From Oribacterium sp. (GTDB lineage Bacteria; Bacillota_A; Clostridia; Lachnospirales; Lachnospiraceae): a stretch of 51,044 nucleotides of DNA. Both the position numbers and the translations under genes were made by a program. The notes beneath the pieces were generated by a model. The model made no database searches. It saw nothing but the letters and a program-made list of their open reading frames with translations, and had not been told where the DNA came from. The stretch's first letter is position 1, and each line of letters begins with the position of its first letter. Positions 30,719 to 39,964 of this stretch are shown in pieces. The DNA lies in assembly GCA_017940955.1 (NCBI GenBank), contig JAGAXP010000294.1:1-51044 (forward strand), given 5' to 3'.

Positions 30719-32560
30719 ATGCCAAAAATCAAAATCTACATTTCATGTCACAAAAAATGTTTCATTCCTAAACATCCATTGCTGTTTCCTGTTCAGGTGG
30801 GTGCAAAAAAAGCAGCTAAAAGATTTGACGGAATGTATCATGATGATGAAGGGGAAAACATATCTGAAAAAAACCCTATGTATTGTGAATTAACTGCACA
30901 GTACTGGGCATGGAAAAATGACCCTGAGGCAGATTATTATGGTTTTTTCCACTACAGAAGGTACATGTCATTCTCTGAAAAAACATTAAAAACCAATTTG
31001 TTTGAAGATGCAGAGTTAGACAGACTGGATGATTCATCATTAGATGAGCTTAATTTAAAACCCGAAGTGATGGAGAAATTAATTGAGCAATATGATGTTA
31101 TCGGAACAACTCCTGTTAATCTGAAAAGGCTTCATAGGGACTTAGACTCTAATTATACTCAATATGCAATAACTCCATACCAGTATGCTGAAGATTTGGA
31201 TGTAATGCTAGATATCATTAAAGAAAAGTATCCGGAGTACTATGATGTGGCTGAGTATTACTTGAAAAAGTCACATATCGGATATTTTTGCAATATGTTC
31301 ATTATGAAGAAGGAACTCTTCAACAAGTATTGTGAGTGGCTGTTTACAATTCTTGAAGAACATGAGCGTAGAAGAGACTATACTAATTATGATGTGGCCG
31401 GTTACAGAGTCAGTGGTTATCTGGCGGAACGTCTGTTTGGAATATACTATACTTATTTAAAACAAAAAACAGATATTAAGTATATTGATTTACAAAGGAC
31501 AATGTTTAAAGACACTGACCCGATTGAGGAAATAAAACCGGCATTTCCTGAGAATAATATACCGATAGCAATTGCGTTTGATGATGGATATGCTCCTTAT
31601 GCGGCAGTTACCTTACAATCAATAATTGATAACTCAAGCGATAATAATAATTATGATATATTATGCTTATGTAGCAGGGTGACTCAAAGATATAAAACTC
31701 GATTATTAAATATAGTTAAGCACCATAGTAATATTTCGATGAGGTTTGTAGATCCGAAATATATAATCGGAAAATACAAGCTTCAGACTTTGGGACATTT
31801 TTCGGTTGAGACTTATAACAGATTAGTTCTTCCTGAAATGCTTAACAACTATGACAAAATCGTATATATCGATACAGATATGGTTCTGAAAAAGGACATA
31901 GCAGAGTTATATAAAATTGATGTTAAAGGTTATATGTTAGGTGCATGTTATGATGCAGATACAAGCGGTTTGTATAATGGCTATCAGCGTGATAAGAAGA
32001 AATATATGGATGAAGTTTTGAAACTAGAGGATCCATATTCGTATTTTCAGGCCGGAACCCTCATAATGAATTTGGAAGAATTCAGAAAGACATATACGGT
32101 AAAAGAAATACTGGACTTTGCGGTAAGTGAAAAGTGGCAATTATTGGACCAGGATATCCTTAATGTACTTTGTAAAAACAGAGTAAAATATATAGACATG
32201 AGATGGAACGTCATGGTTGATTATGCAGATGTTCGTATCAAAGAGATAATAAAATTGGCTCCTCAATGGCAGAATAAGATGTATATGGAGGCAAGAAAAG
32301 ATCCCTACATAATTCATTATGCCGGCCCGGATAAGCCATGGTATCGTCCTAGTATAGATTTTGGGGATGATTTTTGGTATTACGCAAGGAAGACATCGTT
32401 TTATGAAGAAATACTTAATAAAATGATGATGTCTGTACAATTCTGGAAAAAACGCAGGAAACCTAAGACTATTATAGGTGGAGGTATTCAATGCGTGCTT
32501 GATCATGGATTGATGTACACTATTAGTTATATACCAGAACGACTTTCCATGAAAAAATAA
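30719..32560 (+). CDS. DUF4422-GT8 fusion glycosyltransferase
   Basis: This 613-residue protein joins two glycosyltransferase-type domains. Residues 1 to about 255 are DUF4422-like (KIKIYISCHKKCFIPKHPLL, ADYYGFFHYRRYMSF, HIGYFCNMFIMKKELFNKYC, RLFGIYYTYL). Residues about 279-540 are a GT8 domain (IPIAIAFDDGYAPYAAVTLQ) with DxD motif VYIDTDMVLKKDI, then YFQAGTLIMNLEEFRK, DQDILNVLC and YIIHYAGPDKPW. GT8 enzymes are retaining transferases using UDP-Glc or UDP-Gal. The fusion could add two sugars in turn. ATG 30719 follows a strong GAGGAG site; earlier in-frame codons lie in the leader element. Confidence 0.85.
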   Translation: MPKIKIYISCHKKCFIPKHPLLFPVQVGAKKAAKRFDGMYHDDEGENISEKNPMYCELTAQYWAWKNDPEADYYGFFHYRRYMSFSEKTLKTNLFEDAELDRLDDSSLDELNLKPEVMEKLIEQYDVIGTTPVNLKRLHRDLDSNYTQYAITPYQYAEDLDVMLDIIKEKYPEYYDVAEYYLKKSHIGYFCNMFIMKKELFNKYCEWLFTILEEHERRRDYTNYDVAGYRVSGYLAERLFGIYYTYLKQKTDIKYIDLQRTMFKDTDPIEEIKPAFPENNIPIAIAFDDGYAPYAAVTLQSIIDNSSDNNNYDILCLCSRVTQRYKTRLLNIVKHHSNISMRFVDPKYIIGKYKLQTLGHFSVETYNRLVLPEMLNNYDKIVYIDTDMVLKKDIAELYKIDVKGYMLGACYDADTSGLYNGYQRDKKKYMDEVLKLEDPYSYFQAGTLIMNLEEFRKTYTVKEILDFAVSEKWQLLDQDILNVLCKNRVKYIDMRWNVMVDYADVRIKEIIKLAPQWQNKMYMEARKDPYIIHYAGPDKPWYRPSIDFGDDFWYYARKTSFYEEILNKMMMSVQFWKKRRKPKTIIGGGIQCVLDHGLMYTISYIPERLSMKK

Positions 32561-32772
32561 TTGAAGGTATACAGAAATAATTGAATCTCAAGAATGAGAT
32601 TGATTAGGATTGTGGGATGGAAAAAAGAAGATTAAATTTTTCTTGATTCCATTCCACTTTTTTGTGATTTTAGATGTTAAATAGAATACTATTTAGTGCG
32701 GAGACAGAAAGATATAAAGCACAATTATAAAATTAACCGGCATATATGTTAATAATCTAAAAGGATGAAAAT
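32561..32772 (+). terminator. Gap with likely terminator stem
   Basis: GGATGGAA and TTCCATTCC (about 32614-32660, one bulge) with inner AAGAA/TTCTT form an AT-rich stem, followed by CACTTTTTTG. No gene is seen. An AAAAGGATG ribosome site precedes the ATG at 32773. Confidence 0.45.
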
Positions 32773-35676
32773 ATGAAAGAGTTAGTTATAAACAATAATA
32801 GAAAAAGATTATTGTTCGCTATAGGGATGTCTGTTTGCGGAGCAGTTTTAATAATTGCTTATTGCATTATGACGGGAAACCTAAATCAAGTGTATACAGA
32901 TGTTGTAGTGGAATATACTGCTATTTTTGGCAGTAATAAGAGCGCAGAAAAGAATTTATTTTATATTTTTTCTTTACTTGGAGCTATTGTTTATGGCTTG
33001 TTTTACTTAAGAAATAAGTGGGATTCTGGTTTTGAAGTTAAAGCTGTTTTCAAGGAAAGCAGATATGTTTTGGCAGCATTATGTATTTTTTTGGGAATGC
33101 ATTATTTTATATATCAAAACGTTAACTGGTTTGTCATTTCAATGCTTATTATGTCGGTATTATTAGTGATTGAAAAGGATGAGGAATGGTTTGCGCCCGG
33201 CATAGCATTTATGGCCGTATGTGTATATGGAATATGTGGATTATATAGATTATATGTATATATTTTTGGACTACATTCATTGAGTATTATTACTATCTCT
33301 CTTATATCACTTTTTATATCTTTATTTTTGATGAAAATAGGAAATAATAAAGAGATATTTATAAAGGGAATCATGGTAACACAGGTTTTTATTCCTTTTG
33401 TTCTATTGATGTTTTTGATGTCCTTATATAAATATGAAGGGGATAAGTTTGTTGATATTTTGGTGCCATACAAGGTACAAATCTTAATTTGGATACTCAT
33501 AGCATTATTTACAATCGAGGCTGTCTTAAAAATTAAACAAAATTGGAATAAATCTGCAAGTTTGAGTGAAGTACTGGGAAATGGAATCTTCATTTCAATC
33601 ATGGTTTTTAACAGATATAATGGAAGTGGCTCAATTGTAACATCAGACCTACATCATCCTTATGAAAACATTATTGGATATTCACAAATTTTCGATTTGG
33701 GACAGAAGGTTTTTTCGGAGTATATCCCTGTTTCAGGAATGTATTCCATAGTTCATGGATTTTTCCTTCAAGTATTTGGTGATGGAAAAATGACGTATTA
33801 TTATGTGGCTACAAATGTTTTTTATTTATTTGTGATAATAGCTATTGTTTTTTTGCTGAGAAAACAGATTAAAGCAGAGTGGGTTTTGTTTATTGCATTA
33901 GTTTTTAGGATTCCTGATTATAATAGAATTGTGTTAATTGTGCCCATAATGTTACTACTGTCTCTTCCGCAGTTGATAAAGAATAAGAATTTATGGTTAA
34001 AGGCGTGGTTTTTATCCAGTTTTTTACATGGGTTATATTATCCTGTATTTGGCGCCGCTGTTTGTATAGGATTCATGCCTTTGGGTCTTTGGCAAATATA
34101 TACATATATAAGATCAGGAGAACTGAAGAAAGATATTAAAAAATTAAAATTCTGGATTGAGTGGATGATATGTTTTGCACCGGTTGTATGTGGAATTGGA
34201 TTGCTTTTGGGCTCATTTAAACATATTAGAGCAATGTCCGAACAGACAATATATGCGGATGGATTGACTCGTTTTGGACAGTTTGTGGCAGAAAACTTTT
34301 TTTCATACTTACACGTTCAGGCATTTAGATTATTGATTTATTATATTTTTTCATTTCAGATTATAATTAGTATCATTTGGCTGTCAGTGGCACTATTTTT
34401 TAAAAATGGTAATGTCAGTATAGAAGAAAAGAAGATTAGCATAAAAAAACCTGTTGCCGGATATGTTTCGCTTTCTATTGGAATAATGTTTTTAGTTGCT
34501 TTAAGTTCTACAGTTATCAGGCTTGACTTAAGAAGCATCTATGCAAGAAGTGAAGGTTTGGTTTATGCATCATTTATTATGTTTATAATAATTCTTTCCA
34601 GATATATGGAAAACAATCCTAATAGACTGAGTATATTCTGTTTTTCTGCATTTATTATGGCAGTAGTTTCAGCTGAAGGCTTTTTTTCGTTATCAAATGA
34701 CTCTAAATTAAGCGCATATTATTCTGTTCCTGAAGGATATCATTATGTAGAAGATGAGTGGAATGACCGGTTAGGTGAGTGCTTTTTATCGGATGGTACG
34801 TATACAGAAATAAATAATGCACGTGAAGATATAAAAAATATGGATTCTGATAAATCATATCTGGGAAAATTTGGTAATTTTGGCCTTTTTTATTTGTTTG
34901 ATGTAAGAGGCGATTCCGTAATGGAAATGACAACGATAAAAGGGTATACGGCGGTACAGGAAACTGTGGATTTGATTAAAGATAAAAAAACAATCGTAGG
35001 GTCATACATAGATCCGGTTGCAAATTATTATTTTTATCATTGGTTGCTTACATCAGGAGAATATATATGGGATGATGAAACAAAAGAGTTTAAACCCATC
35101 AATGAAGCAGAGTCGTCTGCTGAAATATTCGAGAAGAATAAAAATATTGACTTGTCTGTAGATGGATATAATTTAGGGCGAATTGCCGGTTCCTGGGGGA
35201 GTTCAATGGAATCATTAAAGGATATATTTGTCGAAGAGAATTCCATTGGAAGCATTAAAGAAAATGAAGTCGATACAGAAATCGAATTTAATAATGCAAT
35301 AGACGGTAATGATGCTGATTTTATTTTCATTGATTTCACCGGAGTTGATGAGAATTATAATTATATTCTTTATGGTTCTCCTAATGGAGATTTAGTACAA
35401 GATATTGAAGAGTATCCATATACAAGATTTCTTATGAAAAAGAATTATAATCCCGGCATGAGTGTGCGGATTACATGGAATGATGATAATAACGTTGAAC
35501 ATAGTATGAATTGCGATATGGATGAAGGAAAATTATTGGTACCATTAGGTGCTGCAAGAGGATGGCTATTTAATGATCATTCAAGCGTTATTATATCTGT
35601 ATATCTGAATGGGGAACAGGTGAGTGTTCCGAAAATAAATGAGATCAAATTAATGAAATTAAGAGAAGTGAAATAA
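32773..35676 (+). CDS. Large polytopic membrane protein with extracellular C-terminal domain
   Basis: I do not recognise a named family for this 967-residue protein. About 13-15 membrane helices fill residues 10-650. A long loop after the seventh or eighth helix holds SDLHHPYENIIGYSQIFDLG and SEYIPVSGMYSIVHGFF, an acidic/His loop reminiscent of GT-C glycosyltransferases. The C-terminal 310 residues (from SLSNDSKLSAYY) are soluble and presumably extracellular, ending in a beta-rich part (DFIFIDFTGVDENYNYILYG). A GT-C transferase using polyprenyl-linked sugars, or a polymerase, is the best guess (inference). The region is AT-rich. It is followed within about 100 bp by another polytopic protein. 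Confidence 0.7.
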   Translation: MKELVINNNRKRLLFAIGMSVCGAVLIIAYCIMTGNLNQVYTDVVVEYTAIFGSNKSAEKNLFYIFSLLGAIVYGLFYLRNKWDSGFEVKAVFKESRYVLAALCIFLGMHYFIYQNVNWFVISMLIMSVLLVIEKDEEWFAPGIAFMAVCVYGICGLYRLYVYIFGLHSLSIITISLISLFISLFLMKIGNNKEIFIKGIMVTQVFIPFVLLMFLMSLYKYEGDKFVDILVPYKVQILIWILIALFTIEAVLKIKQNWNKSASLSEVLGNGIFISIMVFNRYNGSGSIVTSDLHHPYENIIGYSQIFDLGQKVFSEYIPVSGMYSIVHGFFLQVFGDGKMTYYYVATNVFYLFVIIAIVFLLRKQIKAEWVLFIALVFRIPDYNRIVLIVPIMLLLSLPQLIKNKNLWLKAWFLSSFLHGLYYPVFGAAVCIGFMPLGLWQIYTYIRSGELKKDIKKLKFWIEWMICFAPVVCGIGLLLGSFKHIRAMSEQTIYADGLTRFGQFVAENFFSYLHVQAFRLLIYYIFSFQIIISIIWLSVALFFKNGNVSIEEKKISIKKPVAGYVSLSIGIMFLVALSSTVIRLDLRSIYARSEGLVYASFIMFIIILSRYMENNPNRLSIFCFSAFIMAVVSAEGFFSLSNDSKLSAYYSVPEGYHYVEDEWNDRLGECFLSDGTYTEINNAREDIKNMDSDKSYLGKFGNFGLFYLFDVRGDSVMEMTTIKGYTAVQETVDLIKDKKTIVGSYIDPVANYYFYHWLLTSGEYIWDDETKEFKPINEAESSAEIFEKNKNIDLSVDGYNLGRIAGSWGSSMESLKDIFVEENSIGSIKENEVDTEIEFNNAIDGNDADFIFIDFTGVDENYNYILYGSPNGDLVQDIEEYPYTRFLMKKNYNPGMSVRITWNDDNNVEHSMNCDMDEGKLLVPLGAARGWLFNDHSSVIISVYLNGEQVSVPKINEIKLMKLREVK

Positions 35677-35770
35677 AAAACGGGTGATGTATATGAGAAA
35701 GAAGTTCTGTTTATTCGTACAATTAACGTAAACAATGAAATGGTTTTATCTAATGCATAGGGATGATAAT

Positions 35771-37402
35771 ATGGTGGATTTATTAAGAATAATAAAATAT
35801 TATAAGGCACCTTTGTTGATTGGTTTTTCTCAATGGCTTATTACAATGTTTTTGCAGGTTGACAGAGCCTTTTTTGACTATGATTATCCGACAGAGTACT
35901 ACTGGATTGTGAAAGCATGCTATCTTATAGCATTGCTGGTGATTTGGAGTTTTATATTTTTTGTATACAAAAAAATAAAAAACGGTGACAAATTTTACTC
36001 ACGTTTATGGCAAGTAATGCGTGTGTATTTATTTGTTGAGATGTTGTTATTGTTGATATTGTGGCCCGGAACCTGGTCATGGGATGACCTTTTGACTTTG
36101 AAAGTTATCAGTTGGTATTCTGATTTCGACGCATGGCAACATGTTCTAACAGGAATATACCAAGCGGTTTTGCTGCAAATATTACCGTTTCCGGGTGGTA
36201 TTATAATATTACAAAGTATAATTATCGCCCTCTGTGTTGGGTACTTTATGGCCAGAATTGAGACCTCATATGAAATAGTCAGGCTGAAAAATAAGTATTT
36301 GGATATATTGCTGAAAATCATTCCTTTTCTATTACCTCCGGTTTTGATGTATCAGTTTTCCGGATATCGCATGGGATTATACATCTATTTGGAACTTGTT
36401 ACACTGATAATGATTATTTGCGGAATAAAGGATAAACAGGAGTGGAAATGGAATAAAATATGGATATTATCATTCCTTGTGATTGTGATTTCTGTCTGGA
36501 GGACGGAATCATTTGTATATATTCCATGCATAGGTATATTGATATGTGCTCAGGATAAAAAAGTGCTGTCAAAGACTAAAAAACTCCTATTCATTCTGAC
36601 CGTGATCCTGGGTTTTGCCGGATTGACCAATTATCAAAATTACGAATTGGGAAACAGCAATTATCAGATCATCTCATTGATGCGTCCTGAGGCAGAAATT
36701 GTAAGGATAGCTGATGATGTTGAAGATGCAAAGGAGCTGAAAGCTCTTGATAAAGTGACAGATCTCCAAGTCATTTATGACAATCCTGATCTAAATGGTG
36801 AGGAATTATTTTGGAATACCGGTTGTGTACGAAATAGAAATGAGGACCCTTATGATGATTTTTCCCAGAATAACTATAAGAAGTATCTTAGAGCATTAAT
36901 AAAGTTATCATTAAAGTATCCAAAGGTTGTTCTAGAAGAAAGATGGAATCTATTTCTTATTGGCTCAGGGGTTACCGGAGAAACATTTGAAAATGTAGAC
37001 AGATCAGCGGATCTTTTTGAGCCTGATAATGGAAATGTTGCAATAGACATGGCATTGGCAAGTGGTTGGAGAGCAATTACCCCTTTATTTAGGAATCTAA
37101 GAAGAGAGTTCATTATCTTATTGGGAGGACACGGTGTAGAAATATACAGGAAGATTGTTTGGAATGCAATTATACCAATATTAGTATTAATTTATGCATG
37201 GGTGAAATCGTTAGTTGGAAAAAAGTGGTCTTTATGGATGCTGATTTCGGCAGTAGTTGTCAGGGTACCGATTGTTTTCATAACAGAACCTTCAGGCTGG
37301 ATAATGTATTTATTGTCGTTTTATTTTTTAGGATATGTATATTTGGTATATATATTATGGATTAATTATAGTAAAAAGAAAGGGGCAATAAAATATGAAT
37401 AA
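35771..37402 (+). CDS. Polytopic membrane protein, GT-C-like
   Basis: This is a 543-residue protein with about 12 membrane helices. Between helices 3 and 4 is LWPGTWSWDDLLTLKVISWY, then SDFDAWQHVLTGIYQAVLLQ, an acidic and His-bearing first external loop typical of GT-C enzymes that use lipid-phosphate sugars. A later loop (RPEAEIVRIADDVEDAKEL) is soluble. Membrane proteins of this shape occur in Firmicutes polysaccharide loci. ATG 35771 is preferred because AGGGAT lies about eight bases upstream; ATG 35735 has no ribosome site. Its stop overlaps the next start by 8 bp, so it belongs to the operon running to about 42.9 kb. Confidence 0.7.
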   Translation: MVDLLRIIKYYKAPLLIGFSQWLITMFLQVDRAFFDYDYPTEYYWIVKACYLIALLVIWSFIFFVYKKIKNGDKFYSRLWQVMRVYLFVEMLLLLILWPGTWSWDDLLTLKVISWYSDFDAWQHVLTGIYQAVLLQILPFPGGIIILQSIIIALCVGYFMARIETSYEIVRLKNKYLDILLKIIPFLLPPVLMYQFSGYRMGLYIYLELVTLIMIICGIKDKQEWKWNKIWILSFLVIVISVWRTESFVYIPCIGILICAQDKKVLSKTKKLLFILTVILGFAGLTNYQNYELGNSNYQIISLMRPEAEIVRIADDVEDAKELKALDKVTDLQVIYDNPDLNGEELFWNTGCVRNRNEDPYDDFSQNNYKKYLRALIKLSLKYPKVVLEERWNLFLIGSGVTGETFENVDRSADLFEPDNGNVAIDMALASGWRAITPLFRNLRREFIILLGGHGVEIYRKIVWNAIIPILVLIYAWVKSLVGKKWSLWMLISAVVVRVPIVFITEPSGWIMYLLSFYFLGYVYLVYILWINYSKKKGAIKYE

Positions 37403-38195
37403 AATATTATTATTTACGCCTATGTATAACTGCGAAAAGCAGATAACGAGAGTGTTAAGCCAGATGACTGATGAAATAAGTCAGTATATTTCAGAATGGA
37501 TCATAGTAAACAATCGAAGCACTGATAATGGCGAACAAGCTGTAATCGATTACCTTAAAGCTCATGATGTTCCGGTTAGAGTAAAGCTTTTAAGAAACAA
37601 TGAGAACTATGGATTAGGTGGATCACATAAGGTTGCATTTCAGTATGCTATTGATAATGGATTTGACTACGTTATAGTTCTTCATGGTGATGATCAAGGC
37701 AGACTTGCAGATTTTTTGCCTCTATTAAAGAGTGGAGAATATGAAAAGCATGACTGTTGTTTGGGCGCAAGATTCATGAAGGGTTCAAAACTGATAGGAT
37801 ATAGTAAGCTGAGAATTTGGGGAAATTACGGATTTAATTTATTGTTTTCGATTGTTGTGCATAAATCAGTAAAGGATCTGGGATCCGGTTTGAATATGTA
37901 TAAGGTAGAAACTCTAAAATCTAAATACTTTATGAAGTATCCGGATACACTTTATTTCAATGATTTGATGATTCTAGCATCTTGCTATTATAATCAGGAT
38001 ATGTATTTTTATCCTATTTCATGGAGAGAAGAAGATCAGGTATCAAATAATAAACTTTGGAGTTTTTCTTGTTCTTTGTTAAAGATGCTTTGGGAATACA
38101 CTAAGAATAAAAAGAAATATATCGAGCAGGACATGAGAACAAAGATCATAGATAAATATCAAGCAGAAACAATTTATGAAAACGGAGGGAATTAA
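37395..38195 (+). CDS. GT2 glycosyltransferase (DPM1-like, soluble)
   Basis: This is a 266-residue GT2 protein. It has ILLFTPMYNCEKQITRVL at the start, a divergent metal motif VLHGDDQGR (residues about 95-103) and GSGLNMYKVETL. Spacing resembles dolichol-phosphate mannose synthase-type enzymes without C-terminal membrane helices. It could make a polyprenyl-phosphate sugar for the GT-C-like proteins just upstream, with GtrA downstream moving the lipid (inference). AAAGGGG precedes the ATG. Confidence 0.82.
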   Translation: MNKILLFTPMYNCEKQITRVLSQMTDEISQYISEWIIVNNRSTDNGEQAVIDYLKAHDVPVRVKLLRNNENYGLGGSHKVAFQYAIDNGFDYVIVLHGDDQGRLADFLPLLKSGEYEKHDCCLGARFMKGSKLIGYSKLRIWGNYGFNLLFSIVVHKSVKDLGSGLNMYKVETLKSKYFMKYPDTLYFNDLMILASCYYNQDMYFYPISWREEDQVSNNKLWSFSCSLLKMLWEYTKNKKKYIEQDMRTKIIDKYQAETIYENGGN

Positions 38196-38198
38196 AAA

Positions 38199-39218
38199 AT
38201 GAAGGTATTGATAACAGGAGCCGCTGGATTTATAGGTTCACAATTAGCATATAATCTGTGGAAAAAAGGTGATGATTTAGTTCTTATAGACAATTTCTCT
38301 TATGGAAAGATGGATAATCTTGAGTTCCCGGACCATAGTTTTGCCGATGAGATTATCAAGATGGACATAAGAGATAAAGAAGGCGTTGAAAGCATTCTGA
38401 AATCCGGAGATGTTGATTACATATATAATATTGCAGGTATTGCGCCATTGCCGGATTGCCAGTTGGATCCTGTGGAAGCTATCAGTGTAAATCTCACAGG
38501 ATTGGTAAATCTTCTTGAAAATGGAAGAAAATATGGAGTTAAGAAGCTGATCCAGGCTAGCACCAATGCAATGTATGAAAATGAGACTGAATTTCCTACA
38601 TTCGAAAATAAATTTAAACAGCCGACTCTTATATATCCTAATACAAAGTACTGTGCCGAGAGGTTTGCACAGTCATATTGTGATACTTATGGCATGAATG
38701 TTACCTGCTTGAGATTTGCTAACGTTTATGGTCCACATATTGACTGTCTCAGAAAGCAGCCTCCTTTTGTGGCTTACATGATTAGGGAACTATATTATGA
38801 TAGAACACCTATATTCCATTCTGACGGTAATCAGAGAAGAGACTACATATATGTCGATGACCTCGTAAGACTGGCTATTCTTGTTCAGGAAGGAGAGGGA
38901 TTTGATTGTGTAAATGTTTCTTCAAATACTAACTATTCTGTCAATGAGATGTATGCAATTGCTCAAAAAATCATGGGCAAGGATATCAAGGCTGAATATG
39001 CATCTGATGCTCACTATTGGGAAAAATATCCGGGTTTGTATGAAGGTGCATACCATATTAAGGAAGAAATACTCAATCATGAAATAAATAAGTATTCTCT
39101 TTGCGATAATTCACATGCTAAAGAAAAGTATGGCTGGGTACCGGAGATTGACATGGAAGAAGGTCTTAGAAGAGTAATAGAAAATGAATGTGAATTATTA
39201 AGTAAGCTGGGGGATTAA
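38199..39218 (+). CDS. NAD-dependent nucleotide-sugar epimerase/dehydratase (SDR)
   Basis: This is a 339-residue extended SDR. Rossmann motif TGAAGFIGS (6-14) and LIDNFSYGKMDNL give the NAD and diphosphate sites. The catalytic motif is YPNTK (Y-x3-K), with the preceding A-S-T segment in QASTNAMYEN. RRDYIYVDD and LRFANVYGP are typical of UDP-glucose 4-epimerase and UDP-glucuronate decarboxylase relatives. Substrate unknown. Only three bases separate it from the GT2 before it and five from the nucleotidyltransferase after it, which points to one sugar-activation pathway. Confidence 0.88.
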   Translation: MKVLITGAAGFIGSQLAYNLWKKGDDLVLIDNFSYGKMDNLEFPDHSFADEIIKMDIRDKEGVESILKSGDVDYIYNIAGIAPLPDCQLDPVEAISVNLTGLVNLLENGRKYGVKKLIQASTNAMYENETEFPTFENKFKQPTLIYPNTKYCAERFAQSYCDTYGMNVTCLRFANVYGPHIDCLRKQPPFVAYMIRELYYDRTPIFHSDGNQRRDYIYVDDLVRLAILVQEGEGFDCVNVSSNTNYSVNEMYAIAQKIMGKDIKAEYASDAHYWEKYPGLYEGAYHIKEEILNHEINKYSLCDNSHAKEKYGWVPEIDMEEGLRRVIENECELLSKLGD

Positions 39219-39223
39219 CTTCA

Positions 39224-39964
39224 ATGAAAAAAATACATCTTATCATGCCAATGGGTGGAGGCGGAACCCGTTTTGGAAATAAAGGATTTAACCTGCCAAA
39301 ACCGCTTATTGATTTACAAGGAAAGCCCTTTTTTTTCTGGGCAACGCAGTCGATTACTAAATTTGTTGATGTTCAGGACATCACTTTCGTGGTATTACAG
39401 GAGCATATTGACAAGTTTGATATTAAAAATAAAGTGCTGCAGTACTATTCAAATGCTCAATTTCAAGTTATTCCTCATGTGCTCAATGGTGCTGTACTAA
39501 CTTGTTCTGAAGGCGTCAAGCTTATAAATGATGATTTACCAATTCTATTCAATGATTGCGATCATGCATTTATTTGTGATAGCTTTTATCATTTCTGTAA
39601 GGAAGCAGATTTTAACAATGTAGATGGAGCGCTTTTAACATTCAGATCAGATAGTCCGGCATTTAGCTATGCTATTTTTGATGAGAATCACAATGTGACA
39701 GGAACCATAGAAAAACAAGTCGCCAGTGATGAAGCTATATGTGGAGCATATTATTTTAGAAACAAGAATATATTTAATACAGCAGTAGAAAAGTATCTTG
39801 TTAATTGTGACTATAAAGAATTCTTTGTAAGTGGCGTATATAATGTCATGGGAGAAAGAGGTGATAAGATAACAACATTTGGCATTGATGAGCATATTAC
39901 TTTTGGAACGCCGGATGAATATGACATGGCGCTAAATGATGCCAGATTGAGTGAATTATTATGA
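39224..39964 (+). CDS. Sugar-phosphate nucleotidyltransferase
   Basis: This is a 246-residue single-domain nucleotidyltransferase. The NTP loop is MPMGGGGTRFGNKGFNLPKP (residues 8-27), with the G-G-x-G-T-R-F core and the lysine after LP. NDCDHAFIC holds the metal-binding Asp. It probably condenses an NTP with a sugar-1-phosphate (or similar phosphate) to make an activated donor. Its stop overlaps the start of the flippase-kinase fusion by ATGA, so the kinase product may be its substrate (inference). Confidence 0.85.
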   Translation: MKKIHLIMPMGGGGTRFGNKGFNLPKPLIDLQGKPFFFWATQSITKFVDVQDITFVVLQEHIDKFDIKNKVLQYYSNAQFQVIPHVLNGAVLTCSEGVKLINDDLPILFNDCDHAFICDSFYHFCKEADFNNVDGALLTFRSDSPAFSYAIFDENHNVTGTIEKQVASDEAICGAYYFRNKNIFNTAVEKYLVNCDYKEFFVSGVYNVMGERGDKITTFGIDEHITFGTPDEYDMALNDARLSELL

